Assembly (NCBI GenBank): GCA_003534295.1 | Contig: DPDV01000018.1 | Coordinates: 448-63,956, forward strand | DNA length: 63,509 nucleotides | DNA from: Clostridiales bacterium | GTDB taxonomy: Bacteria > Bacillota > Clostridia > TANB77 > CAG-508 | Direction: 5' to 3' | Shown: positions 8,693-16,981 of the stretch, in pieces | How the letters are laid out: each line of letters begins with the position of its first letter | Position numbering within the stretch: the first letter of the stretch is position 1 | Notes under the pieces: generated by a model | The model's input: only the letters and a program-made list of their open reading frames with translations | The model's database searches: none | What the model was told of the DNA's origin: nothing | Made by a program: the position numbers and the translations under genes

Positions 8693-9271
8693 ATGTTAAA
8701 TATAATCTGGCCTTTATTTATTATTATATCTTTTATATATGCTTTTTTTTCTGGAAATATAGAAAATGTTAGTAATGGAATCTTTACATCATTAACAGAA
8801 GTTGTTAATTTATGTCTTACTTTTTTAGGAACTATGTGTTTGTGGAATGGAATAATGGAGATTGCTAAAAGAACTACATTAATTAGAAAATTAACTATTT
8901 TTTTTAGGCCGTTAATTAATTTTTTATTTCCAGAATTAAAAGAAAATGAACAGGCAAAAGAGGAAATTTCTATGAATATGATAGCAAACATTTTAGGATT
9001 AGGAAATGCGGCTACACCATTAGGAATTAAAGCAATGAAAACATTGCAAAAAGATAATAAAAACAAAATGATTTTATCAAACTCAATGTTAATGTTTATT
9101 TTGATAAATACAGCTTCAATTCAGCTTATACCAACAAATGTAATTGCTATAAGAAACTCACTAAATTCTTCTATGTCAACTCAGATAATTTTTCCAGTGT
9201 GGATTGCAACTATAACTGCGGCACTTGCATCAATTATTACGGCAAAAGTATTAATTAGATTGGGAAAATAA
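8693..9271 (+). CDS. spmA: Spore maturation protein A
   Basis: A 192-residue integral membrane protein with a nucleoside-recognition (Gate) domain. Several hydrophobic segments are evident, with the conserved stretch MNMIANILGLGNAATPLGIK at about 97-116. SpmA and SpmB are needed for spore core dehydration and heat resistance in Bacillus and Clostridium; the transported substrate is not known. AAAGGAG lies 6 nt before ATG. spmB follows 26 nt later, so the usual spmAB operon is intact. Confidence 0.93.
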   Translation: MLNIIWPLFIIISFIYAFFSGNIENVSNGIFTSLTEVVNLCLTFLGTMCLWNGIMEIAKRTTLIRKLTIFFRPLINFLFPELKENEQAKEEISMNMIANILGLGNAATPLGIKAMKTLQKDNKNKMILSNSMLMFILINTASIQLIPTNVIAIRNSLNSSMSTQIIFPVWIATITAALASIITAKVLIRLGK

Positions 9272-9297
9272 AAGATAGTATGGAAAGGAAGAAGAGA

Positions 9298-9825
9298 ATG
9301 CAAATAATAAATTACATATCTTCTGCAGCTATACCAACAGTAATATTAATAATAATTATGTATGGTGTAATACAAAAGGTTAAAGTTTACGATACTTTTA
9401 TAGATGGCGCAAAAGAAGGAATAGAAATAGTTTTTAGACTTTTTCCAACATTAATAGGAATTTTTTTGGCAGTAGGAGCATTAAGAAATTCTGGCATAAT
9501 AGATTTAATTATTAATATTATTTCTCCAGTAACAAGTTTATTGAAAATACCAAGTCAAGTTTTACCACTAGCGATGTTAAGACCGATTTCGGGCAGTGCT
9601 TCTATGGCAGTAGCAGTAGATATCATGCAAAAATATGGGGTGGATACGACAATAGGATTAATAACTTCTACGATAATGGGGTCTACAGAAACGACTTTAT
9701 ATACGATAGCAGTATATACAAGTTGTGTTGGAATAAAGAAAACAAGGTTTGTATTATTTGCGGCATTAATGGCAGATTTAGTTGGAATAATTTCATCTGT
9801 AATAATTTGGCAAATTTTGTCGTGA
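9298..9825 (+). CDS. spmB: Spore maturation protein B
   Basis: A 175-residue membrane protein, partner of SpmA, with the Gate-domain signature LAMLRPISGSASMAVAVDIM (about 100-119) and GLITSTIMGSTETTLYTIAV. It is required with SpmA for full spore dehydration. ATG 9298 is preferred because AAGGAAG lies 7 nt upstream; an ATG 18 nt earlier has no Shine-Dalgarno. Confidence 0.93.
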   Translation: MQIINYISSAAIPTVILIIIMYGVIQKVKVYDTFIDGAKEGIEIVFRLFPTLIGIFLAVGALRNSGIIDLIINIISPVTSLLKIPSQVLPLAMLRPISGSASMAVAVDIMQKYGVDTTIGLITSTIMGSTETTLYTIAVYTSCVGIKKTRFVLFAALMADLVGIISSVIIWQILS

Positions 9826-9897
9826 AATTTTAATTGACATTACGTAAAATAAATAGTAATATATATATGTAAAACGTATTTAGAAGGAACATAAAAA

Positions 9898-9996
9898 ATG
9901 TTATTTAAATTCATATTATTTTTATCAATATATTTTTTAATCAAAAAAGTAATTGTAAATTTTTTATCCAAAATAGTATTAAAAAAAATCAATTAA
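9898..9996 (+). CDS. Possible small membrane protein (32 aa)
   Basis: ATG 9898 is preceded by AGAAGGA 9 nt upstream and opens MLFKFILFLSIYFLIKKVIV..., one hydrophobic helix followed by a lysine-rich tail. I recognise no family. The good RBS and single-helix layout favour a genuine microprotein. Confidence 0.45.
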   Translation: MLFKFILFLSIYFLIKKVIVNFLSKIVLKKIN

Positions 9997-10010
9997 TTTG
10001 TTTTTAAGCT

Positions 10011-10125
10011 TGTAGAGGAAATAATTTCTATTTGGTATGCCATTTCCAAAACCGTATTAGAGACTTTATAAAATAAAAAATATTTGCCCCCGAATAAATT
10101 ATTATTTCTCTTTGTTTCCTCTACA
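10011..10125. ncRNA. Large dyad, candidate structured RNA
   Basis: TGTAGAGGAAA (10011-10021) is complementary to TTTCCTCTACA (10115-10125). Just inside, AATAATTT (10020-10027) can pair with AAATTATT (10096-10103), leaving an 11-nt bulge on one side. The roughly 115-nt unit lies alone between spmB and the hydrolase gene and has a CCCCC patch at 10087-10091, unusual in this AT-rich context. A long rod with a bulge is reminiscent of small regulatory RNAs, but no Rfam family is recognised. Confidence 0.3.
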
Positions 10126-10139
10126 ATATATATTATATA

Positions 10140-10937
10140 TTAAGCTAATTTAATAATGGGGCTAGGTTCATATCTTTTAGCTATACTCAAATTAAAAGAA
10201 GAATAGTCAAAATCCTTGTTACTTTCAATTAATTCATTCATTACAGTTTTATATGCAAGCTCAGGAAAATTATTTTCCTTACTTAAATGACCAAGCATTA
10301 CACTTTTTAAGCCGTTTTGTGCTAAATATGATATGGTTTGGCCAGCCAAGATATTAGATAAATGGCCATATGGACCAGATATTCTCTGCTTTAAATTGTA
10401 AGGATATGATGAACATTTTAATATTTCTGGATCGTAATTTGATTCTAATAATATAAAAGAACTATTTTCTAATTTACTAATTATATTGGAATCAATATGC
10501 CCCAAATCTGTAGCAATACTAATTTTGTTATTGTTATAATAAATATTAAATCCACAAGGTTCTGCAGCGTCATGAGGAATTGAAAAAGGAAAAATTTTTA
10601 ATTCTCCAACTGAAAATAATTTGTTAGAATTAAACAATCTTTTATTACTATTTTCTATTTTAGAACTTTGAACTGGCATTGCTTGCCAAGTGCCATTGTT
10701 TGCATAAACTGGGATGTTATACTTTTTTGAAAGTGTGCCAAGACCTTTTACATGATCGGAATGCTCATGTGTAACTAAAATAGCGTCAATATTTTCAATA
10801 TCAACACAAATATTAGAAAGTGCAGAAACAATTTTTTTTGCACTTTCTCCAGCATCTATTAAAATTTTTGTATTAGGCGTTTCTACAAATAAACTATTTC
10901 CTGTACTGCCACTATACAAACTACAAAATTTAAACAT
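10140..10937 (-). CDS. Metallo-beta-lactamase-fold hydrolase, YycJ/WalJ type
   Basis: A 265-residue MBL-fold protein with the metal-binding motif THEHSDHVKG (about 54-63) and downstream metal ligands in ATDLGHID and LLESNYD. The start FCSLYSGSTGNSLFVETPNTKILIDAG is typical of the WalJ/YycJ group, a 5'-3' exonuclease-like family tied to DNA replication/repair and the walRK operon in Bacillus. Here it follows murA by 21 nt on the same strand, so the two are co-transcribed. Confidence 0.85.
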   Translation of the reverse strand: MFKFCSLYSGSTGNSLFVETPNTKILIDAGESAKKIVSALSNICVDIENIDAILVTHEHSDHVKGLGTLSKKYNIPVYANNGTWQAMPVQSSKIENSNKRLFNSNKLFSVGELKIFPFSIPHDAAEPCGFNIYYNNNKISIATDLGHIDSNIISKLENSSFILLESNYDPEILKCSSYPYNLKQRISGPYGHLSNILAGQTISYLAQNGLKSVMLGHLSKENNFPELAYKTVMNELIESNKDFDYSSFNLSIAKRYEPSPIIKLA

Positions 10938-10958
10938 ATATATTCTTCCTTTGCTATA

Positions 10959-12218
10959 CTATTCTGTAACTCTTTTTATGTTTGCTCCCAAATTTCTAAA
11001 CTTTTGCTCAATATTTTCATAACCTCTGTCAATATGCTCTATATTATATACTTGAGTTTCTCCTTTGGCGATAATTCCAGCCATTATCAAGGCTGAGCCT
11101 GCTCTTAAATCTGTAGCGTACACAGGAGAACCAGACAATTCCTTAACACCTTCAAAAAAAGCTGATTTACCTTGAGCCGTAATCTTTGCTCCCATTTTAT
11201 TTAATTCATTTGTATATTGAAATCTAGAATCCCAAATGCTTTCATTTATAGTGCTATTGCCTTCAGCAATAGAAAGAACAACACCCATTTGTGGCTGTAA
11301 ATCTGTAGGAAAGCCAGGGTATGGTAAAGTTTTTACAGTAGCTCTGTTTGGCCTTTTGCTACAAGCAACTCTTATAGAATCTCCTAAATCTTCAACAACT
11401 CCACCTATTTCTAATATTTTAGCAGTAACACAATCTAAATGCTCTGGGATACAGTTTTTTATTAATATATCTCCTTTGGAAGCCACAGCGGCAAGCATAA
11501 ATGTTCCAGTTTCAATTTGATCAGGAACAACTGAATATGTGCCCTCCTTAGACAACTCTTTTACACCATTTATTTTTATAACGTCTGTTCCGGCACCACG
11601 GATGTCTGCTCCCATAGAATTTAAAAAGTTAGCAACGTCAACAATGTGAGGCTCTTTAGCAGCATTATCAATAGTAGTTGTACCTTCAGCTAAAACACTT
11701 GCTAACATTACATTAATTGTAGCACCAACAGATACAATATCCATGTAAATTGAATTTGCAACTAATTTTTTTACCTTAGCTGATATCTTACCTTGTCCTA
11801 CATCTACTTTAGCTCCTAGTGCTTCAAATCCTTTTATATGTTGATCTATAGGTCTTGCTCCCAAATTACAGCCACCAGGAATTCCTACTTCAGCACATCC
11901 ACATCTTCCAAGCAAAGCACCTAATAGATAATAAGAGGCTCTAAATTTACTTGTCATTTCTAATGGCGCATTTGTACAATCAATATTTCTGGTATCTATA
12001 GTAATCTCATTTGGTGTATTCCATGTTATTTTAGCACCAAGTTTTGTTAAAATTTCACAAAATATTTTAACATCACTTATATTTGGTAGATTGTCAATAG
12101 TACAAACACCATTAATTAATAAAGTAGCTGGCAATATTGCAACAGCAGCATTTTTGGCACCACTTATTGTAACTTCTCCTTTTAGGCGTGTGCCCCCTTT
12201 TATAACGAACTTATCCAA
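10959..12218 (-). CDS. murA: UDP-N-acetylglucosamine 1-carboxyvinyltransferase
   Basis: A 419-residue enolpyruvyl transferase catalysing the first committed step of peptidoglycan synthesis: PEP plus UDP-GlcNAc to enolpyruvyl-UDP-GlcNAc, in the cytosol. The opening MDKFVIKGGTRLKGEVTISG and catalytic-loop cysteine in IPGGCNLGARPIDQHI are diagnostic. The Cys means it should be fosfomycin-sensitive. Length is normal. It heads a two-gene operon with the WalJ-like hydrolase. Confidence 0.97.
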   Translation of the reverse strand: MDKFVIKGGTRLKGEVTISGAKNAAVAILPATLLINGVCTIDNLPNISDVKIFCEILTKLGAKITWNTPNEITIDTRNIDCTNAPLEMTSKFRASYYLLGALLGRCGCAEVGIPGGCNLGARPIDQHIKGFEALGAKVDVGQGKISAKVKKLVANSIYMDIVSVGATINVMLASVLAEGTTTIDNAAKEPHIVDVANFLNSMGADIRGAGTDVIKINGVKELSKEGTYSVVPDQIETGTFMLAAVASKGDILIKNCIPEHLDCVTAKILEIGGVVEDLGDSIRVACSKRPNRATVKTLPYPGFPTDLQPQMGVVLSIAEGNSTINESIWDSRFQYTNELNKMGAKITAQGKSAFFEGVKELSGSPVYATDLRAGSALIMAGIIAKGETQVYNIEHIDRGYENIEQKFRNLGANIKRVTE

Positions 12219-12243
12219 TGTATTCCCTCCAATATTTATACAA

Positions 12244-12269
12244 TAAAAAGATAGAGTAAAACTCTATCT
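12244..12269 (-). terminator. Terminator of spoIIR
   Basis: AGATAGAG (12249-12256) pairs with CTCTATCT (12262-12269); on the minus strand the stem is followed by TTTTT. It separates spoIIR from murA. Confidence 0.75.
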
Positions 12270-12401
12270 ATATATATAACATAAAAGAAAATTTTTTACA
12301 AGATACTAACTTAATTTAAAAAGAATAATAGTTACCAGACAATTGTTTTTAGAATTATATTATCTACAAATATTGAAACATATTAAACAGTAATAAAAAG
12401 T

Positions 12402-13052
12402 CTAATTATTAGCTAATTTAATATTTTGAAAAAATTCTAATAATTTAAACTTAAACTTTACATCAGCTGTCTGGGCATTATTTATCAAATTATATTCTTC
12501 AGTGTGCAAACTATCTTTAATAGTCTCTTTTGAATCCTCTGGCACTATGCCTGTACTTATATCGACAAAGCAAAGAGGAGGGAACATTACGCACCACCAG
12601 TTTTGTCCGCTGGCATTTCCTATTTCGACTTTTAATGCATCATAATAACCTGCAGGTAAAGAAATATCTCCATAGTTTTTGGTTGGAAAGGCAAAATTTC
12701 CAATGCTAATATTTACATTATAGTCATATCCATTGTCATTAATTACTTTTTTTGCTATTTTATAAAAATCTGATTTATGCTGATAAGCTATAGAAATTGC
12801 TTCATCTTTAGAATTAGAATTCTTAGATACAGAATTCATATAATCTATAAGTGCATCTCTAACTAAATATTTTAAATTTTGATCTTCTGCTGAATCACTA
12901 TTAGCAATAACATGTAATCTAAATACACTACTAGATATATTGGCTGATACAGCATTAACATATGAAAATGCACAAATAAACACATATATACTAAATAAAA
13001 TAATTAATACCAAAAATCTTTTTAAATTAGAAATATTAAATATTTTTTTCAT
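12402..13052 (-). CDS. spoIIR: Stage II sporulation protein R
   Basis: A 216-residue secreted protein with an N-terminal signal/anchor (about 12-35) and the SpoIIR signature FRLHVIANSDSAEDQNLKYL (about 45-64). SpoIIR is made in the forespore and acts in the intermembrane space to trigger SpoIIGA cleavage of pro-sigma-E in the mother cell. I start it at ATG 13052, 6 nt after GGAGG; a TTG two codons earlier is closer to the site. It is monocistronic with its own terminator. Confidence 0.93.
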   Translation of the reverse strand: MKKIFNISNLKRFLVLIILFSIYVFICAFSYVNAVSANISSSVFRLHVIANSDSAEDQNLKYLVRDALIDYMNSVSKNSNSKDEAISIAYQHKSDFYKIAKKVINDNGYDYNVNISIGNFAFPTKNYGDISLPAGYYDALKVEIGNASGQNWWCVMFPPLCFVDISTGIVPEDSKETIKDSLHTEEYNLINNAQTADVKFKFKLLEFFQNIKLANN

Positions 13053-13175
13053 ATTCAACCTCCATTTGAAATAATAGTATGTATAGTAAAATTATTAACT
13101 TTATTTAAAAAAATATACATAAATACCAAAAAAAATATATGTCGAAATAAAGTACACGATTATTGGAAAAACGCA

Positions 13176-13204
13176 TTGACTATAAACACCATAAATGGTA
13201 AAAT
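13176..13204 (+). promoter_or_regulatory. Sigma-A-type promoter
   Basis: TTGACT (13176-13181), a 17-nt spacer and TAAAAT (13199-13204), 59 nt upstream of the ATG at 13264. Confidence 0.65.
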
Positions 13205-13263
13205 TTACCAAAAGACATTAATAATAAACAACAGTAAATTAGCTTGAAAGGAATGAAAATAAT

Positions 13264-13782
13264 ATGAGCAATATTAAAAAATTGTGTGGGTTTTGCATAA
13301 ACGAGTGGCATTTAACAACAATGGTTCTTCCTTATATAAGTAAAGAGATAAATAATAATTATAAAATAATTACAATATTAGAAAAAGGTATAGAAGAGAA
13401 TATAAAATTATTAATAAAAAAATTAAATTTAAAAAATGAAGAGAAAATATTAGGAATAGATTGGAAACAAAGTATGGCAAGAAAATATACTAGTATTAGT
13501 AACAAATTAAATATAATAGCAAAAACAAAGGAAAACTACATAATATTGGTAAATGGAAAAAAGAATTATATGGATATGGTAAATAAATATATAGAAAAAT
13601 GGTTGCAAAAAAATAGAATACAAAATGAAATTAAAATAATAAATTGTTATGAAATAACAGAGTTTAATTATAATATAACAGCAATATTAGATTCACATGA
13701 TAAAATGATAAATACATCTGGAGAAAAGGAAATACAAGAAGTGTTTGAAGACTACGGAAAAACAAAAGCGAAGAAAGCATAG
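13264..13782 (+). CDS. Hypothetical protein, 172 aa
   Basis: I recognise no family. The protein is lysine-rich and soluble, with no membrane segment. The N-terminus (KKLCGFCINEWHLTTMVLPY) has two nearby cysteines. Later segments (KTKENYIILVNGKKNYMDMV and EITEFNYNITAILDSHDKMI) look like alternating strands and helices, as in a small Rossmann-like sensor. It is transcribed from its own promoter just ahead of the pyrophosphorylase/phosphoglucomutase pair, but 86 nt separate them, so a functional link is not shown. Confidence 0.6.
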   Translation: MSNIKKLCGFCINEWHLTTMVLPYISKEINNNYKIITILEKGIEENIKLLIKKLNLKNEEKILGIDWKQSMARKYTSISNKLNIIAKTKENYIILVNGKKNYMDMVNKYIEKWLQKNRIQNEIKIINCYEITEFNYNITAILDSHDKMINTSGEKEIQEVFEDYGKTKAKKA

Positions 13783-13868
13783 TATAATATCTTACTAAAT
13801 ATAATTGACGAATATTTTTTTATGATATAAAATATGAAAAGAAAAAAATGAAAGGAAAGTGAAATTAT

Positions 13869-15113
13869 ATGGAAGAAAAACTTTTGGCAACAAAGGAAAT
13901 TCTAAAAAAATATGGTCAAGAGCATTTATTAGAAAATTATGAAAATCTATCAGAAGAAAATAAGAATGTTCTACTAAATGATATATTAACAATAGACTTT
14001 GGAGAGATTGCAGAATTATATGAACAAACAAAACATAAGGTTGAATTTGAAAATTGTAAAATTGAGCCAATAGATCATGTCGAAAAGGCAAAGCTTTCTG
14101 ATGAAGAGTTAAGGAAGTATTCTGAAATAGGAATTCAAGAAATAAAAAAAGGGAAACTTGCAGCTGTAACAATGGCAGGAGGACAGGGAACTAGATTAGG
14201 ACACAATGGACCAAAAGGAACGTTTGACCTAGGATTGGAATCACACAAATCGATTTTTGAGATATTATGTGATACTCTAAAATTAGCTAAAAAACAATAT
14301 GATGTTGTAGTTCCATGGTATATAATGACAAGCGACGAAAATAATGATGAAACAGTTAAATTTTTTGAGGAAAATAACTACTTTGACTATCCAAAAGAAG
14401 CTATAAAATTTTTTATACAAGGAAAAATGCCAATGGTAGACAAGCAAGGCAAAATCTTATTAAATGAAAATGGCTTAATAAAACAAGCAGGAGCAGGACA
14501 TGGAGCTATTTTTGAAGCAATGAGAAAAAATGGTATTATATTTGAGATGCAAAATAAAGGTATAGAATGGGTATTTATAGGTGGCGTGGACAATGTTTTA
14601 GTAAAAATGGTAGATCCTGTATTAATAGGTCTTTCAGTAGAGAAAAAAGTATTAGCTGCAGGTAAAAGTGTTGTTAAAGCAAATGCACACGAAAAAGTAG
14701 GTGTTTTTTGTAAAAAGGATGGTAAACCAAGTGTTATAGAATACTCAGAAATATCTAATGAGCTAGCAGAAGCAGTTGACAAGAATGGAGAGTTGCTATT
14801 TGGGGAATCTCATATTCTTTGTAATCAATTTAATATAAAAATTTTAGAGGAATTAGCCAAAGACAAATTACCTTATCATGTTGCATTTAAAAAAGCAAGC
14901 TATATGGATGAAAAAGGCAATGTTATAAATCCAACAGAGCCAAACGCATATAAATTTGAAGCATTCATATTTGATGCATTTTCATCTATTCCAGAAATGC
15001 TAGTTATGAGAGTGAAAAGAGAAGAAGAATTTGCACCTGTAAAAAATGCAGAGGGTGTTGATAGCCCAGAAACAGCAAGAAAATTATATATGGATTATTT
15101 TGCAAAACATTAA
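13869..15113 (+). CDS. UDPGP-family UTP-sugar-1-phosphate uridylyltransferase
   Basis: A 414-residue nucleotidyltransferase of the UDPGP (eukaryotic UDP-glucose/UDP-GlcNAc pyrophosphorylase) type. The nucleotide loop is MAGGQGTRLGHNGPKG (about 103-118). The sugar-binding region contains GAGHGAIFEAM and IGGVDNVLVK. It makes UDP-sugar plus PPi from UTP and a hexose or N-acetylhexosamine 1-phosphate. A phosphoglucomutase follows 20 nt later, so the pair converts sugar-6-P to UDP-sugar, probably for wall and capsule precursors. A second, frameshifted member of this family lies in the island at 37.2 kb. Confidence 0.9.
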   Translation: MEEKLLATKEILKKYGQEHLLENYENLSEENKNVLLNDILTIDFGEIAELYEQTKHKVEFENCKIEPIDHVEKAKLSDEELRKYSEIGIQEIKKGKLAAVTMAGGQGTRLGHNGPKGTFDLGLESHKSIFEILCDTLKLAKKQYDVVVPWYIMTSDENNDETVKFFEENNYFDYPKEAIKFFIQGKMPMVDKQGKILLNENGLIKQAGAGHGAIFEAMRKNGIIFEMQNKGIEWVFIGGVDNVLVKMVDPVLIGLSVEKKVLAAGKSVVKANAHEKVGVFCKKDGKPSVIEYSEISNELAEAVDKNGELLFGESHILCNQFNIKILEELAKDKLPYHVAFKKASYMDEKGNVINPTEPNAYKFEAFIFDAFSSIPEMLVMRVKREEEFAPVKNAEGVDSPETARKLYMDYFAKH

Positions 15114-15133
15114 GAAAGGGAGATATTATATAA

Positions 15134-16855
15134 ATGGAAGAATATATGCAAAAATATAATAACTGGATAAATGATTCGGTTATAGATGAAGAAGCAAAAA
15201 AGGAACTAAAAGCAATAGCAGGAAACGATGAAGAAATAAAAGAAAGATTTTATAAAGACTTAGAATTTGGAACAGCAGGCTTAAGAGGAATTATAGGAAT
15301 GGGTACTAATAGAATGAATAAGTACACTGTTACAAAAGCAACACAAGGATTAGCAAATTATATAATAAAAAAAGGCGGACAAGAAAAAGGGGTTGCAATA
15401 GCATATGATTCTAGAAGAATGTCAGATGAATTTAGCGAAGAAACAGCACTTTGCTTGAATGCAAATGGAATAAAAACATATAAATTTGAATCATTAAGAC
15501 CAACGCCTGAATTGTCTTTTGCCGTAAGAGAGTTGGGCTGTATTGCAGGAATAGTTATAACAGCAAGCCATAATCCACCAGAATATAATGGATATAAAGT
15601 ATATTGGGATGATGGAGCACAAATAGTAGAACCTATAGATGCAGAAATAATACAAGAGGTAAACAGTATAACAGATTTATCAACTATTAAAACAATAAAA
15701 AAAGAAGAGGCAGAAGAAAAAGGATTATATAATATAATAGGAAAAGAAATAGATGATAGATATATTGAAGAATTAAAAAAATTAGTTATAAATAAAGATA
15801 TAATAGAAAAAATGCAAAAAGAAATAAAAATAGTATATACACCATTACATGGCACAGGTGGAATGTTAGTTAAAAGAGTACTTAAAGAAATAGGATTTGA
15901 AAATGTATATATTGTAAAAGAGCAGGAAGAGCCAGATGGAAACTTCCCAACGGTTGATTACCCAAATCCAGAAGAAGGAAAAGCATTTAAATTAGCATTG
16001 GAGCTTGCAAAAGAGGTTGATGCAGACATAGTAATGGCAAATGATCCAGATGCAGATAGATTAGGAGTTTACGTAAAAGATGTAAAAACTAATGAATATA
16101 TACAATTTACAGGAAATATGACTGGAAACTTAATAGCAGAATATATTTTATCACAGAAAAAAAGTAGAGGAGAACTAAAGGTAAATAGTGCTGTTATCAA
16201 GACAATCGTTTCATCAAATTTAACTGATGCAATTTGTGAACATTATGGGGTTAAAATGTTTGAAACATTAACAGGATTTAAGAATATAGCTAAAATAATT
16301 AGAGGATTTGAGGAAAATAATAACAGCTATAATTGTTTATTCTCATATGAAGAAAGTTATGGTTGCATAATAGGAACACATGCAAGAGATAAAGACGGAA
16401 TAGTTGCTGTAATGATGTTAAGCGAGATGACTGCATATTATAAAGAGCAAAATAAAACTTTATGGGATCAAATGAATGATATGTATAAAAAATATGGATA
16501 TTATAAGGAGAAGAATTTTTCAATAGTTCATAAGGGAATAGAAGGCGCTGAAAAAATAAAATTAATAATGGAAGATATGAGAAATAATCCGCCAAAAAAA
16601 TTGGGAAAATACAATGTATTATCTGTGGGAGATTACTTAACAGGCAAAATAAAAAATAATCAAACAGGAGAGGAAACTTCAACGGGAATGGCTAAATCAA
16701 ATGTGCTATATTATTATTTAAACGACAATGCATGGTGTGCTGTAAGACCATCTGGAACAGAACCAAAAATTAAATTCTACATAGGTGTAAAAGGAGAAAG
16801 CGCAGAAGATGCTGACGAAAAGTTAGCAGAAATAGAAAAAGAATTTTCAAAATAG
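15134..16855 (+). CDS. Phosphoglucomutase / phospho-sugar mutase
   Basis: A 573-residue alpha-D-phosphohexomutase. The active serine loop is ITASHNPPEYNGYK (about 143-156), the metal loop is NDPDADRLGV, and the sugar and phosphate loops (EESYG, RPSGTEPKIK) are all present. The N-terminal FGTAGLRGIIGMGTNRMN is typical of the PgcA type. It interconverts glucose-6-P and glucose-1-P and forms an operon with the UDPGP enzyme. Confidence 0.95.
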   Translation: MEEYMQKYNNWINDSVIDEEAKKELKAIAGNDEEIKERFYKDLEFGTAGLRGIIGMGTNRMNKYTVTKATQGLANYIIKKGGQEKGVAIAYDSRRMSDEFSEETALCLNANGIKTYKFESLRPTPELSFAVRELGCIAGIVITASHNPPEYNGYKVYWDDGAQIVEPIDAEIIQEVNSITDLSTIKTIKKEEAEEKGLYNIIGKEIDDRYIEELKKLVINKDIIEKMQKEIKIVYTPLHGTGGMLVKRVLKEIGFENVYIVKEQEEPDGNFPTVDYPNPEEGKAFKLALELAKEVDADIVMANDPDADRLGVYVKDVKTNEYIQFTGNMTGNLIAEYILSQKKSRGELKVNSAVIKTIVSSNLTDAICEHYGVKMFETLTGFKNIAKIIRGFEENNNSYNCLFSYEESYGCIIGTHARDKDGIVAVMMLSEMTAYYKEQNKTLWDQMNDMYKKYGYYKEKNFSIVHKGIEGAEKIKLIMEDMRNNPPKKLGKYNVLSVGDYLTGKIKNNQTGEETSTGMAKSNVLYYYLNDNAWCAVRPSGTEPKIKFYIGVKGESAEDADEKLAEIEKEFSK

Positions 16856-16865
16856 AAAATAGACG

Positions 16866-16904
16866 AAAACGGAGATTATAAAATTATAAAATCTCCGTTT
16901 TTGT
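16866..16904 (+). terminator. Terminator of the phosphoglucomutase operon
   Basis: AAAACGGAGATT (16866-16877) pairs with AATCTCCGTTTT across an AT-rich loop, followed by a T run. Confidence 0.85.
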
Positions 16905-16981
16905 TCTATATAAATTCAATTGATAAAAACATTATATTATATTATAATAAATTGAAAAAAGAAAAATTTGGGGAGGTTGAA

